NCBI RefSeq assembly: GCF_014696625.1
Contig: NZ_JACJQL010000040.1
Location: 1-64,000 of the forward strand
Reading direction: 5' to 3'
From: Nostoc parmelioides FACHB-3921
Lineage (GTDB): Bacteria > Cyanobacteriota > Cyanobacteriia > Cyanobacteriales > Nostocaceae
DNA length: 64,000 nt
The position numbers and the translations under genes are program-made. This document shows positions 48,801-57,275 of the stretch, in pieces (the first letter of the stretch is position 1; every line of letters starts with the position of its first letter). The notes under the pieces are model-generated. The model was not told the origin of the DNA. It saw nothing but the letters and a program-made list of their open reading frames with translations, and did no database searches.

Positions 48801-49267
48801 ACTGGCAATGCTAAAGTTATTTTGGGGTCTATTACTTGTACTGGTTTGTTATCTTTGATTTCAAAGCGAGTACGCAGAACTTCATGACGCTGCACTATCT
48901 CCCCGATAGCTTGTTCCAAAGCTTTGATGTTGAGATTTCCCTCCAGCCGTACAGCAAAAGCTATTGTATAAGCACCACTTTCACCTTCCAATTGATGCAG
49001 AAACCACATCCTTTCTTGACTAAAAGATAAAGGTAAATGGTGATGACGCTCAGTCAGTAAAATAGGCTCAAGGGCTATTTTTTTGGCATTAATCGCTGGT
49101 TGAAGACAATTAAAAATTTCTTTCTTGCGCTTGATTAATTCCTGCCTGATGTTTGGAGTCATCCCTCCCTGGGGAGCGCGATAACGTAGTTGGTCATCTT
49201 CAATCCAAATTTTTATACCTAGATTGTTTAATGAGGATATAAATTCAAATACTGTCATTTTATCCAT
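45833..49267 (-). CDS. NRPS, one module C-A-PCP (predicted Ile)
   Basis: The 1144-residue single-module synthetase has a TubC-type docking domain (1-55), C (HHIAADGWS ~206), A (A3 YTSGSTGTPKG ~686) and PCP (FFELGGHSLLATQ ~1079). Pocket residues by eye are D-A-F-F-L-G-V-T-F, an Ile/Val-type code, with Ile favoured. It would add the first amino acid to the 2-hydroxyacyl starter, forming an amide. The tail is SSEVVEF, an acidic-hydrophobic end that suits binding to the TubC domain of the next protein. The ATG at 49267 is used; a second ATG lies three codons on. It is 98 nt from the loading gene and overlaps nothing. Confidence 0.92.
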   Translation of the reverse strand: MDKMTVFEFISSLNNLGIKIWIEDDQLRYRAPQGGMTPNIRQELIKRKKEIFNCLQPAINAKKIALEPILLTERHHHLPLSFSQERMWFLHQLEGESGAYTIAFAVRLEGNLNIKALEQAIGEIVQRHEVLRTRFEIKDNKPVQVIDPKITLALPVVDLKNVEHPWKQVEHLAIKEACKSFDLANDPVLRVMLWRVSQDEYALLFAIHHIAADGWSKGVFINELSAYYRAIVKGDSVVLPELPVQYADFSLWQRQHLTNQTLEHQLSYWKQQLAGAPPVLELPTDRPRPAIQTFRGGIERFQIDGKLTQQLQKLSQGSGSTLFMTLLAGFVVLLFRYSGQRDLVVGSPIANRNCQEIEGLIGLFVNTLALRFDLSPKKTFNTLLEQVKQVTQDAYENQDLPFEMLIEELHLERSLDRNPLVQVMFALQNAPSNPWDLLNLKVEEMPWELDAVRCDLEVHFWEVPQGLEGICYYSSDLFDGATIARMMKHFQNLLANIVTNLQQSVNQLPLLTAQEKQQLLIEWNNTDTDYPRHQCIHHLFAAQAEKTPDAIAVVYGEQQLTYHQLNIQANQLAHYLQKLGVKPGVLVGICVERSVSMIVGLLAILKAGGAYVPLDTEYPQERLAFIIEDTQLSVLLTTQKLVETLPQHQGCIVCIDTDTVLEAIALESQQNPTVEVTADHLAYVIYTSGSTGTPKGVAVDHKAVNRLVINTNYIDIKPTDVIAQAANCAFDAATFEIWGALLNGARLLGVSKDLALSPKQFAAFVRSQGISVLFLTTALFNQIAQEIPSAFNSLRYLLFGGEAVDVKWVREVLNNGAPQQLLHVYGPTENTTFTSWYLVQNVPPDATTIPIGRPIANTQIYLLDSQLQPVGVGVPGEIYIGGDGLAREYLNRPELTQQKFIPNVFSSDSHSCLYKTGDKARYQSDGNIEFLGRIDHQVKIRGFRIELGEIETVLSQHPLLKESVVVVREDSPGDKRLVAYLVPVLDDYTHDNQKLVPQVREFIQQKLPNYMVPQAFVLLHTLPLTPNGKVDRRALPQPDIATRNLSTGTVLPRTPIEAQLAQIWSEVLGVETIGVKDNFFELGGHSLLATQVLSQINSTFGLDLSIQIMFESPTVAGIAAYIEVVNLVTQNLSNKEVSSEVVEF

Positions 49268-49365
49268 GACTTTTACAATATTAATAATAGAACTTACTAT
49301 TCATTAATTGGCATTTAATAAAGCATGATTTATCTATAGAAATATGCAGATCATTTACCATCACT

Positions 49366-52300
49366 TTATAAATAACCCTCCTCATATTCTTCTGATATGT
49401 TGTCAATGGGCGTATATTCATTTTTCATGAAGATTTCTAGAATTTCTATATTACTAGCCAACTCAGCTACAGTAGGAAATTTAAATAAACTCTGTAAAGA
49501 AAAATCAATAAAGAAAGTATCCCGTAACCGAGAAATTACTTGCGTTCCCAACAAGGAATTTCCGCCCAGTTCAAAGAAGTTATCATGAATACTAAATACT
49601 GCTCTTCCCAAGACTTGTTCCCAAATATCAGCAACTTGCTGCTCTAACTTATTGCGGGGTGCTACAAAAGTTCCTACTCCCTGATCAATAAATTGCCGAA
49701 TTAATTTGGTTTTATCAATTACACCACTCTCAGTTAAGGGTATTTCTTTCAGCTTGATTAAGCTACAAGTGCAGGAATTACCAAAGCGGTCTTCCATATT
49801 CAATTCTAGTAATTTACAAATATCCTCACTACTGTGAGTAGTAAAATAAGCAGATAATTTTTGTAGATTAAAAACTTGAGATTGCCAACGTTGAATGTTT
49901 GGTTTGCTCCCATCCAACCCTATTAATAAATGTGTTTGCTGCTGTTGTAAGCTGGCAAGCATAGAAGATATTGCTTGAGCGGGAGACATCACATAAAACC
50001 CTTTAGCGCGGGTCAAATTCTTTAGCTGATATCCCTGGCTCATGCCTATTTCATTCCACATACTCCAACTCAAACAATAGCTTGTTAATTCACTGTGTGA
50101 GTTTTGGTAATGAGAAAAGCCGTCCAGAAAACTATTAGCAGCAGCATAAGCCCCCGCAGCAGTACTGCCAAAAAAACCGTTTACCGAAGAAAAGTTGATA
50201 AAAATGCTGCCTTGATTATCTTTGACCAATTGATGTAGTGTCCAAGTACCAAACACTTTAGGACGTAGTGTTGCTGCTAAGTTCTCCTGAGTTGCTTCTA
50301 GTATCATTTGCTCATGGGAAGTTCCAGCTAAATGAAGCACTCCATCAAGATTTTTACCCCAATGGGATTGAGCTTTTTCAACTATTATTTGCAACTGTTT
50401 TAAATCACATATATCAACAGCTTCGTAAATTACTTCTCCCCCAAGCTGTGTTATTTCTTGGTAAGCTTTTTGACGTTGTGTAAGAACATCTTCTTGTTCT
50501 TGACCAATTAAAGTAGTTCTGCCAACTAACAGGAGCCGAGCTTGGTAATGTTTGAGTAAATAACTGGCAATTTCAACTCCTATACCACCCAATCCTCCAG
50601 TTATTAAATAAGTGCCTCCTTGCTTGAAGACAATAGGAGATTTAGGTTTGCTGGTAAAATCTATTTTTTCTAGGCGAGGCATCAAACGTTGCCCATGTCT
50701 ATAAGCCACCTCTCGCTCTTTTGAGAAAACCTGCATTTCTTGTAATAGATGAGTTCCATTTTTCTCAACTTCAGCGAATGGTAAATCTATATGGCGACAG
50801 TTTAACCAAGGTAATTCTTGAGGAATGGTTTTCAGTAGACCTAAGACTGGTGATTTTTCATAAGCTATGGGGTCATCTGAGGAAATAGACTGAACAGAAG
50901 AGGATATAAATAGTAATTGAATAGAATTATCAATAACCCGAACTTTTGCTAAAGCTTGAGTCAGGAACAATAAACTATATATTCCCTTTTCTTGTGCTTG
51001 TTCGAGAGCATCAATACCTTTGATTTCACCAAGATATTGGTCATAATTCCATAAATGAAGAATCTGCCCGATGATAATATTATCGGTTGCTAGAGATTGG
51101 AGTAATAATTGATAATCTTTGGCTTGTCCTGGGGTAATTGTGTAGTGTGAGCGATTGATTTTGCGGAAATCTTCCCCTGGTGAAACTGTTATATATTGCA
51201 GGTTACGCTCTGATAATCTCTGACATAAATATGTACCCAGACCAAAAGCATCTAGAAATACTATGGTGTAATTAATAAGGGTTGAAGAAGAATTAAAAAT
51301 AGGGGGATTTTTAGGCTGCCATACTTGACGGTAGAACCAATTAGGAATGGTATTGGCGTTACCGAGTAATATATCAACGTGTTTAATAACTGATTTAAAT
51401 TCACCTGTATTGAAGCGCCGACTCAGTTGCGATCGCTGAATTTTTCCAATGGCAGTTTTAGGAATAGCTTCTGGTTCTACTGGCAGCAAATAATCCGGGT
51501 TTATGCCCACTTTATTGACAACGGAGGTGCGAATTTCCTTGAGCAGAGTTAATAAACTAGTGTCATCAACGATCGCCGTATGGAAGAAGATCGCTAGTTT
51601 ATCAGTATTAATTCCTGGTTGTCTAACAGCACAAGCAGCTGTATAAGAAACTTCTACTCCTTTAATTTCCTCAACTGCGGCCTCGATTTCGTGGCAATAG
51701 TAATTTAGCCCATTAATGATAATTACATCTTTCTGTCGTCCAGTAATAGTTAAACGCCCTTGATGGAGAAATCCTAAATCTCCGGTGTTAAACCAACCAT
51801 CAAGAGTAAAAACTTCTTGGTTGGCCTGTGGATTTTGATAGTAACCAGAAGTCACAGATGCACCTTGAACCTGTAAACGCCCAATCGTACCTTCTGTAAC
51901 TATTTGTTCATTTTCATCAACAATCCGCAGTGAAGCCCCAGCAATTGGCAGCCCCAATTCTACAAATAAACTGTCATCTGATGAAGATTCTAGAGAAAAA
52001 CTATCAGAGTATGTAATCCCAGAAGAAGTTTCGCTCATCCCAAAGGCTGGATGAATCGCATTCGTTGGTAAACCATAAGGGCGCAGCAGTTTTAAGAAAT
52101 TCCTGGCTATCTTGGTAACGATGGGTTCTCCTGCGTTGATCACAAAACCCATAGATGATAAATCCCAGTGCTTTTGCTGAATATCGTTCGCACGATACTG
52201 GAGGTCGCTAAAGGCATCGCATATCAACGAAAAGGCAAAGTTAGGGGCCCAACTAATTGTGGCTTGATGTTTGTCAATTAAATCCAGCCACAAAAGCGGG

Positions 52301-53607
52301 TTCTGCACAATCAAGTTAGTAGGTACATGGATTTGTTGGCAACCTAAACTCACAGCCATAATACTGAGAGAAACCAGCGCACCGACGTGATCCAGAGGCA
52401 TCCAATTTAAAACACTTTCCTGGATGGAGAAATGACCCATTAAAATTAAGCCAGTTGTCATGCTCAATAAATTATGCTGATTGAGCATCACACACTTGGG
52501 TATACCAGTGCTGCCAGAAGTCAAGAACAAAATCGCTAAATCCTCTGGCTGACTTTGATGCAGATTTAAATCCGGTTCACACTCACGCAACTGATCAATA
52601 ATTGCAAATTGAAAGTTTTCTAATTTTAAAAGCTTAGATAAGTCATCAATTTTGGGGGCTAAAGCAGCATTTGTTAGTACAAGCGGCTTATCCAAAATCT
52701 GCCAAGTGTTTTGCAGTTTGCTGGCAATACTATTAGCTAATTCGTAGGTTGGGGCGATGGATATGGGTACTGGAACGAAGCCACCAAGCACGCAAGCCCA
52801 AAAACCACAAATGAAATCTTGATTATCTTCTAGTTGAAAAATTACTTTATCTTGGGGCTTAAGTCCTAGCTTTCTTAATCCAGATAGAATCCGTTGAGCA
52901 TCTTGCCATACTTCCCGATATGATTGGAATTTTTCACTACCATCCGGTTGAATATAAATAATATTTTTAGTCGAATTTTGAGCAGCTTTTTGTAATAATT
53001 CTTTTAAAGTTTTAGGAGCATTTTCGGGCTGTGGCAGAGGTTCTCCTTGACTAATAGCTAAATTTTTTGATGAAAATATCTCCTTGTTTTCTACTTCCTG
53101 TTTAGGTATGGTTGCTTGTACATTTTGCTGACTATCTTCAGAGGCGATCGCCTCAGTCTCACCTAGCAAATCTTGCAAATGCACACGAGGAATATTTGTC
53201 ACCAATGGTTCAGCCACCACTGCAACACGTTCAATCGCTGACAATGACTCTAGTTGCTTCTCTGCACGACGTATTAAGTCAGAGTCAATAACTTCTAAAC
53301 GAGCTAGAGTAACTTCATCTACCTGACCTGTATTTGTTAGGGGTATAGTGGAGATTGTGACTATGGCTTTAGGTATTAATTCGCTAGGTAGAGTTGCTTG
53401 TAGGTGAGACAATAATTGTTCTGGTGCAAACAAACCTGATGGAACTATATAAGCAACTAATTCTGATTCTAGATTTTTTGTTTTTTTCTCTATAACTACA
53501 CAATCATCAACAGTTAAACTCGAAAGAATCGCAGTTTCTATGTCTCTATATGTCAAAGTTTTATTGTTTTGACTGTTTATGTTTTGACTATAATTATCTA
53601 GCTGCAT
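49366..53607 (-). CDS. Loading module: acyl-ligase/A-KR-PCP for a 2-hydroxyacyl starter
   Basis: The 1413-residue protein opens the assembly line. Residues about 18-105 look like an A-domain C-terminal subdomain without its core (LVAYIV ... LTNTGQVDEVTL). An AMP-ligase core follows at about 215-745 (LFLTSGSTGIPK ~357, FGMSETSSG, GRQKDVIIINGLNYY). A PKS-type ketoreductase (GGTYLITGGLGGIG ~1005; Tyr in YAAANSF) comes next, then a second subdomain-like piece (LTESGVIDKTKL) and a PCP (FFELGGNSLLGTQ ~1345). This matches A-KR-PCP starters such as AerA of aeruginosins or bacillaene PksJ, which load a 2-keto acid and reduce it on the carrier. The keto acid (phenylpyruvate, hydroxyphenylpyruvate, ketoisocaproate) cannot be read. 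The tail EEYEEGYL is acidic. Confidence 0.85.
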   Translation of the reverse strand: MQLDNYSQNINSQNNKTLTYRDIETAILSSLTVDDCVVIEKKTKNLESELVAYIVPSGLFAPEQLLSHLQATLPSELIPKAIVTISTIPLTNTGQVDEVTLARLEVIDSDLIRRAEKQLESLSAIERVAVVAEPLVTNIPRVHLQDLLGETEAIASEDSQQNVQATIPKQEVENKEIFSSKNLAISQGEPLPQPENAPKTLKELLQKAAQNSTKNIIYIQPDGSEKFQSYREVWQDAQRILSGLRKLGLKPQDKVIFQLEDNQDFICGFWACVLGGFVPVPISIAPTYELANSIASKLQNTWQILDKPLVLTNAALAPKIDDLSKLLKLENFQFAIIDQLRECEPDLNLHQSQPEDLAILFLTSGSTGIPKCVMLNQHNLLSMTTGLILMGHFSIQESVLNWMPLDHVGALVSLSIMAVSLGCQQIHVPTNLIVQNPLLWLDLIDKHQATISWAPNFAFSLICDAFSDLQYRANDIQQKHWDLSSMGFVINAGEPIVTKIARNFLKLLRPYGLPTNAIHPAFGMSETSSGITYSDSFSLESSSDDSLFVELGLPIAGASLRIVDENEQIVTEGTIGRLQVQGASVTSGYYQNPQANQEVFTLDGWFNTGDLGFLHQGRLTITGRQKDVIIINGLNYYCHEIEAAVEEIKGVEVSYTAACAVRQPGINTDKLAIFFHTAIVDDTSLLTLLKEIRTSVVNKVGINPDYLLPVEPEAIPKTAIGKIQRSQLSRRFNTGEFKSVIKHVDILLGNANTIPNWFYRQVWQPKNPPIFNSSSTLINYTIVFLDAFGLGTYLCQRLSERNLQYITVSPGEDFRKINRSHYTITPGQAKDYQLLLQSLATDNIIIGQILHLWNYDQYLGEIKGIDALEQAQEKGIYSLLFLTQALAKVRVIDNSIQLLFISSSVQSISSDDPIAYEKSPVLGLLKTIPQELPWLNCRHIDLPFAEVEKNGTHLLQEMQVFSKEREVAYRHGQRLMPRLEKIDFTSKPKSPIVFKQGGTYLITGGLGGIGVEIASYLLKHYQARLLLVGRTTLIGQEQEDVLTQRQKAYQEITQLGGEVIYEAVDICDLKQLQIIVEKAQSHWGKNLDGVLHLAGTSHEQMILEATQENLAATLRPKVFGTWTLHQLVKDNQGSIFINFSSVNGFFGSTAAGAYAAANSFLDGFSHYQNSHSELTSYCLSWSMWNEIGMSQGYQLKNLTRAKGFYVMSPAQAISSMLASLQQQQTHLLIGLDGSKPNIQRWQSQVFNLQKLSAYFTTHSSEDICKLLELNMEDRFGNSCTCSLIKLKEIPLTESGVIDKTKLIRQFIDQGVGTFVAPRNKLEQQVADIWEQVLGRAVFSIHDNFFELGGNSLLGTQVISRLRDTFFIDFSLQSLFKFPTVAELASNIEILEIFMKNEYTPIDNISEEYEEGYL

Positions 53608-53928
53608 GAGCTTTTATATCCTTATTAAACTCGATTGTTTATAAGTTAAAAATTCTTCTTAATAAGAAAGCATGATTTTTATTTATTATTCTTAAATTAT
53701 TCAGTAGAAAGATATTCTCAGCTTTATCAATGAAATGCAATAGCATTTAAGACAGTTAAGATAGTCAATCAAATATTTAAGTGGACAGTTAACATAATTG
53801 AATAGACAGTTAAGACAGTTAAGAAAATCACTTGACTGGCGCAAAGGTAATCTTTGTTGCTTATAGTAAAGTTTGTGCGGGTGTCGTTTAACGCCTTCAT
53901 TCTTCCTCTAGGTCAGTTTCTAGTTCTT
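53608..53928. other. Divergent intergenic region between NRPS cluster and sigma gene
   Basis: These 321 bp must hold the promoters for the leftward NRPS/PKS genes and for the rightward sigma-factor gene. The part next to the NRPS start is AT-rich without a recognisable motif. The centre contains the GACAGTTAAG array described separately. I could not assign -35/-10 boxes with confidence. Confidence 0.6.
53751..53823. promoter_or_regulatory. Array of GACAGTTAAG boxes between NRPS cluster and sigma gene
   Basis: Boxes start at 53751, 53784 (GACAGTTAAC), 53805 and 53814; three are exact GACAGTTAAG. Offsets are 33, 21 and 9 bp, close to multiples of a helical turn apart from the 9-bp tandem pair. 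The array lies 144 bp upstream of the NRPS loading gene and 106 bp upstream of the sigma gene ATG. The same boxes precede mdnA. A shared regulator, possibly connected to the neighbouring sigma factor, is an inference. Confidence 0.5.
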
Positions 53929-55104
53929 ATGCAACCTCGGCAAAGCGTTACTGAAATTTTTTCGACTTTCGTGCAATTTGATGCCGATCGCTTCAGTGGT
54001 TGGGCGACGGAATCACGATTGCGTCGTAGTATCCTTAGTTGTCTGAAGCACACGCCAAAGGAAACTTCGGAATATTTTTGGGCTTTGTATTGGTATAAGT
54101 TTTGGCAAGTTCCGGAAACTCAACCTCTGGCGAAGCAACATCTAACTGCTTATCTGCAAGAACCTTGTTATTGGATATCCCAAAAAACAGCCGCTAGTTT
54201 TGTCAGTACCCAATACAGGTTATCGGACTGTTTCCAAGTAGCGATCGCCCAAGTTGATCGAGTCCTCAAAGGTTTCGATCCCAGTCAAAGCAGTACCCTG
54301 AAAAACTACGCTAGTCTGATTTTTGGTAGTACAATCCGCGAAACTTTACGCCAACGTCAAGAAGTCGATATCTGTACTGATTGGGGTCTGTTACGCAAAA
54401 TTAGCCAGAAGCGTTTAGATGAGTCCCTAAAAAATGCGGGTTTATCGTCAACGGAAATTACCGCTTATATCCTCGCCTGGAATTGCTTTAAAACTTTGTA
54501 TCTCCCCACCAAAGCGGCTAACTCTCGCCAACTGTCCCGACCAGATGATGCTACTTGGGATGCGATCGCCAAAGCTTATAATTCCCAAAGTAACCAACCC
54601 GCTAACCCCCAAGATATCGAAAAGTGGTTGTTAAATGCAGCAAAAGCAGCCCGTAAGTATCTTTATCCCACCCCAGATTCTCTCAATGTCTCCAAAGGTG
54701 CGGATGATTCATTTGAGTTGCTAGATAATCTCCCAGGAACAGAACAGCCATCCCTAATTCAGGAAATTATTGCCCAAGAAGAAGAACAAGCCAGAAATTC
54801 TCAACAAACAGAAATTTATCAAGTTTTAGTTGAAGCGATCGCCCAACTTGACGCGCAACTACAACAAATACTGCAATTGTACTACCAGCAAAAACTCAAT
54901 CAAGATGGCATTGCTCAACAATTAGACATCAAACAGTACACTGTTTCCCGGCGATTAACCAAAGCCAAGGAAACTCTACTGCGGTCTGTAGCTGGCTGGA
55001 GTCAAGACGTACTGCATATTTCCCTGACTTCAGACATACTCAAAGCTATGAGTACATTAATAGAAGACTGGTTACAGAATTACTACAATGTCTCCAACGC
55101 ATAA
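53929..55104 (+). CDS. Sigma-70-family-like factor (cyanobacterial group 3/ECF-type)
   Basis: The 391-residue protein begins MQPRQSVTEIFSTFVQFDAD and ends in a sigma region 4-like HTH (about 320-365: LYYQQKLNQDGIAQQLDIKQ, then YTVSRRLTKAKE). The N-terminal half is helical with no recognisable region 1.1. Such proteins are annotated as sigma factors in Nostoc-type genomes and are often followed by a DUF1822 gene, as here. I use ATG at 53929; the upstream TTG at 53854 would add 25 hydrophobic residues that do not fit. It is divergent from the NRPS cluster and shares its 321-bp control region, so it is a candidate cluster regulator, or a neighbour by chance. Confidence 0.75.
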   Translation: MQPRQSVTEIFSTFVQFDADRFSGWATESRLRRSILSCLKHTPKETSEYFWALYWYKFWQVPETQPLAKQHLTAYLQEPCYWISQKTAASFVSTQYRLSDCFQVAIAQVDRVLKGFDPSQSSTLKNYASLIFGSTIRETLRQRQEVDICTDWGLLRKISQKRLDESLKNAGLSSTEITAYILAWNCFKTLYLPTKAANSRQLSRPDDATWDAIAKAYNSQSNQPANPQDIEKWLLNAAKAARKYLYPTPDSLNVSKGADDSFELLDNLPGTEQPSLIQEIIAQEEEQARNSQQTEIYQVLVEAIAQLDAQLQQILQLYYQQKLNQDGIAQQLDIKQYTVSRRLTKAKETLLRSVAGWSQDVLHISLTSDILKAMSTLIEDWLQNYYNVSNA

Positions 55105-55229
55105 AAAATGCTAAAACAGTCGAAAATTAACTATTAATAAAGAATTGGAGATTTTCACGTCTGTTCGGGAAACAGCAATTTTCCCAGCTTGCCCCAAACC
55201 CAGCCAAAGAAATCCCCGGAGTAAACCTT

Positions 55230-56393
55230 ATGACTGCTAACCCCACCGTATTCACCTTTGCTGACTCGACAGACCTGATTTTAGAAATCCCTGACTCCAC
55301 AACAGCAAATATTGACAGCCAGTTATTTTCTCATCCTTACTCACGTTATCAAGCTTATCTCAACGAACTTTGCCTGAAAGCAGTCTTGCCGTGGTTACAG
55401 GAAGACTTTTCCACACAGACAAAGGTGTGGCCATCAACCATAACTCTAGCCAGTCTTTGGGAACTAGTGAACGGAACCGCAGTCACAATTGACGGCAAGA
55501 GATTTATTTTGGTTCCCAGTGAAAATATTGATCACAGCGAATTACGTGTACAGCAAGAATGGGTAGATTTACCAACTTGGGCTGGGGATTATTATTTAGC
55601 TGTGCAAGTATATGGGGAATATGTAAAAGTCTGGGGCTATTGTACCCACGCACAACTGAAGCATCAAGGGAAATATGATCCAGGCGATCGCACCTATTCG
55701 TTAGACATAACTGATATTGTTAACGATATGAGCGTCTTAGCTGTAGCGCGGGATTTATGCCCTGATGAAATTACCCGCAACACCCTAGCTGCATTACCAA
55801 CCCTAACCCCAGAACAAGCTCAAAATCTCATCACCCGTTTAAGCAATCCAGAAATCATTAACCCCAGGCTAGCCATCCCTTTTCAACTATGGGGCGCATT
55901 AATTGAACATGGCGGTTGGCGACAAAGCTTATATGAACGTCGTTTGGGACTACCGGAACAAAGATCAGTGCTGGAATGGTTACAAAGTGGTGTGTCTCAA
56001 GTAGCACAGACTATGGGTTGGGGACGCTTGAATTTACAATTAAGTGCGGCTGGGGCTAAAAGTGCAGAAGATAGACAAACAGGTGTCACCCTATCACGTC
56101 GATTAACCATTGCTGGTCAACTATACGAACTGTTGATTACACCACAAGGTGAACCAGACGCACCTTATTGGCGTTTTGAATTACGGAATGCAGCCGTAGG
56201 CGCAGTTATTCCCGGTGGCTTTAAACTCCGACTCCTCACAGAAGACCTACAGTCATTTCCCAACAATGAAGACATGGCCACAAATGCCGTAGAACAACTC
56301 TACGTTGAAGTTGCCCTAGAGGCTGGAGAAGGCATAGTATGGGAAATTGAGCCGCTACCGGAAAATTATGACCGAGAAATTCTCAAATTTTAA
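55230..56393 (+). CDS. DUF1822 family protein
   Basis: The 387-residue soluble protein matches the cyanobacterial DUF1822 type: an N-terminal block with HPYSRYQAYLNELCLKAVLPWL, a middle WAGDYYLAVQVY segment, and a beta-rich C-terminal half (GVTLSRRLTIAGQLYEL, WRFELRN). Function is unknown. Family members usually lie directly after a sigma-like gene, and here it follows by 125 nt on the same strand, so the two are probably one unit. No signal peptide or membrane segment is seen. Confidence 0.8.
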   Translation: MTANPTVFTFADSTDLILEIPDSTTANIDSQLFSHPYSRYQAYLNELCLKAVLPWLQEDFSTQTKVWPSTITLASLWELVNGTAVTIDGKRFILVPSENIDHSELRVQQEWVDLPTWAGDYYLAVQVYGEYVKVWGYCTHAQLKHQGKYDPGDRTYSLDITDIVNDMSVLAVARDLCPDEITRNTLAALPTLTPEQAQNLITRLSNPEIINPRLAIPFQLWGALIEHGGWRQSLYERRLGLPEQRSVLEWLQSGVSQVAQTMGWGRLNLQLSAAGAKSAEDRQTGVTLSRRLTIAGQLYELLITPQGEPDAPYWRFELRNAAVGAVIPGGFKLRLLTEDLQSFPNNEDMATNAVEQLYVEVALEAGEGIVWEIEPLPENYDREILKF

Positions 56394-56464
56394 GCTGTTT
56401 CGGGGCTTTTTTTATTGATAATGTGGATAAGCATTCTTTCTCAATCCACATGAGATAAAAAACC

Positions 56465-56932
56465 ATGAGATTACAACACAACAAACAAATGCGGGTCTGG
56501 GCGATGTTGTGTCATTTCTCAGCTTTAGTGGCGTGGTTACTTTTATTTTCTGTAGTATTTCTAGGCGTTCCTTTATTTTTACCATTAAATATTTTGATCC
56601 CCTTCCTAGTCTGGAAGTCTAGAAAAGTCAAATATCCCTGGGTTGATTTTCAAGGTAAAGAATCGTTAAATTTTCAGATTTCTTTGACGTTCTATATCGT
56701 CTTTGTTATAGCCATATCATTACTATTAGTTTTAGCTAGTTGTAGCGTTGCAGTCACTACTAATGGTGAAATAAATCAAGTTAGTACAGTTTTAGACAGT
56801 TTATTATTGATTTGGATGTATTTCACCGTAGCCTTATTATTAATGCAACTATTTTTAGTAACTTTTGCCGCCACAAAAGCTTACAACGGTGAACATTATC
56901 GCTATCCTTTTACAGTGCGCGTTTTAAGGTAA
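56465..56932 (+). CDS. DUF4870-like small membrane protein
   Basis: The 155-residue protein has about four hydrophobic segments. It carries the DUF4870/Tic20-like arrangement MRVWAMLCHFSALVAWLL, a PFLVWKSRKVKYPWVDFQGK loop and a second pair of helices. The conserved WVDFQGKESLNFQ stretch is the family's most typical part. It lies 71 nt after the DUF1822 gene on the same strand. No specific role can be assigned from sequence. Confidence 0.75.
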   Translation: MRLQHNKQMRVWAMLCHFSALVAWLLLFSVVFLGVPLFLPLNILIPFLVWKSRKVKYPWVDFQGKESLNFQISLTFYIVFVIAISLLLVLASCSVAVTTNGEINQVSTVLDSLLLIWMYFTVALLLMQLFLVTFAATKAYNGEHYRYPFTVRVLR

Positions 56933-57016
56933 GTCGCAGGGATTGGGGACAAAAAAGTCAGAAGTCAAAAGTTAAAAGATGTTTTCTTTTGCCTTGGATT
57001 GGGGATTGGGGACATA

Positions 57017-57118
57017 ATACCAATTTGAAAAAGAATGCAACAAATAAACCATTTGTAGAGACGCGATTCATCGCGTCTTCACCCAATCATGTGTTGCAAT
57101 CATTAATTCAATTGGGAT
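57017..57118 (+). mobile_element. MITE copy 1 (ATACCAATTTGAA ends)
   Basis: This 102-bp element has ends ATACCAATTTGAA and TTCAATTGGGAT (inverted, one mismatch) and a central palindrome GAGACGCGATTCATCGCGTCTT. A second copy in opposite orientation lies at 62505-62607. It sits in the 343-bp spacer upstream of dnaE-N, which otherwise holds GGGGATT heptamers (about 56938-57012) and the dnaE leader. No coding capacity. Confidence 0.8.
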
Positions 57119-57275
57119 GAAATATCGTTCCCCAGCCTCCACTTGTCATTATTTACACATCCCCTGCGGAAGTGTAAATTTCCCAAAAGCGTTAATCTAA
57201 GATTCCGTTGCTAGATAAAATCTGGCTCACAAGAAATCCCAGGGGAAGATTGTGGGCTAGCGCTGGGAGAGATTT

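Noticed and set aside
17832-53607. Aeruginosin, spumigin or siderophore cluster
   Set aside because: The loading module is similar to AerA, but there is no Choi pathway, no reductive release domain and the module order is longer. No siderophore ligand genes are present.
49366-53607. FAAL (fatty-acid) starter module
   Set aside because: The ligase core resembles the acyl-ligase superfamily, but the following KR-PCP and absence of a separate ACP fit a 2-keto acid loader better. A fatty-acid starter is not fully excluded.
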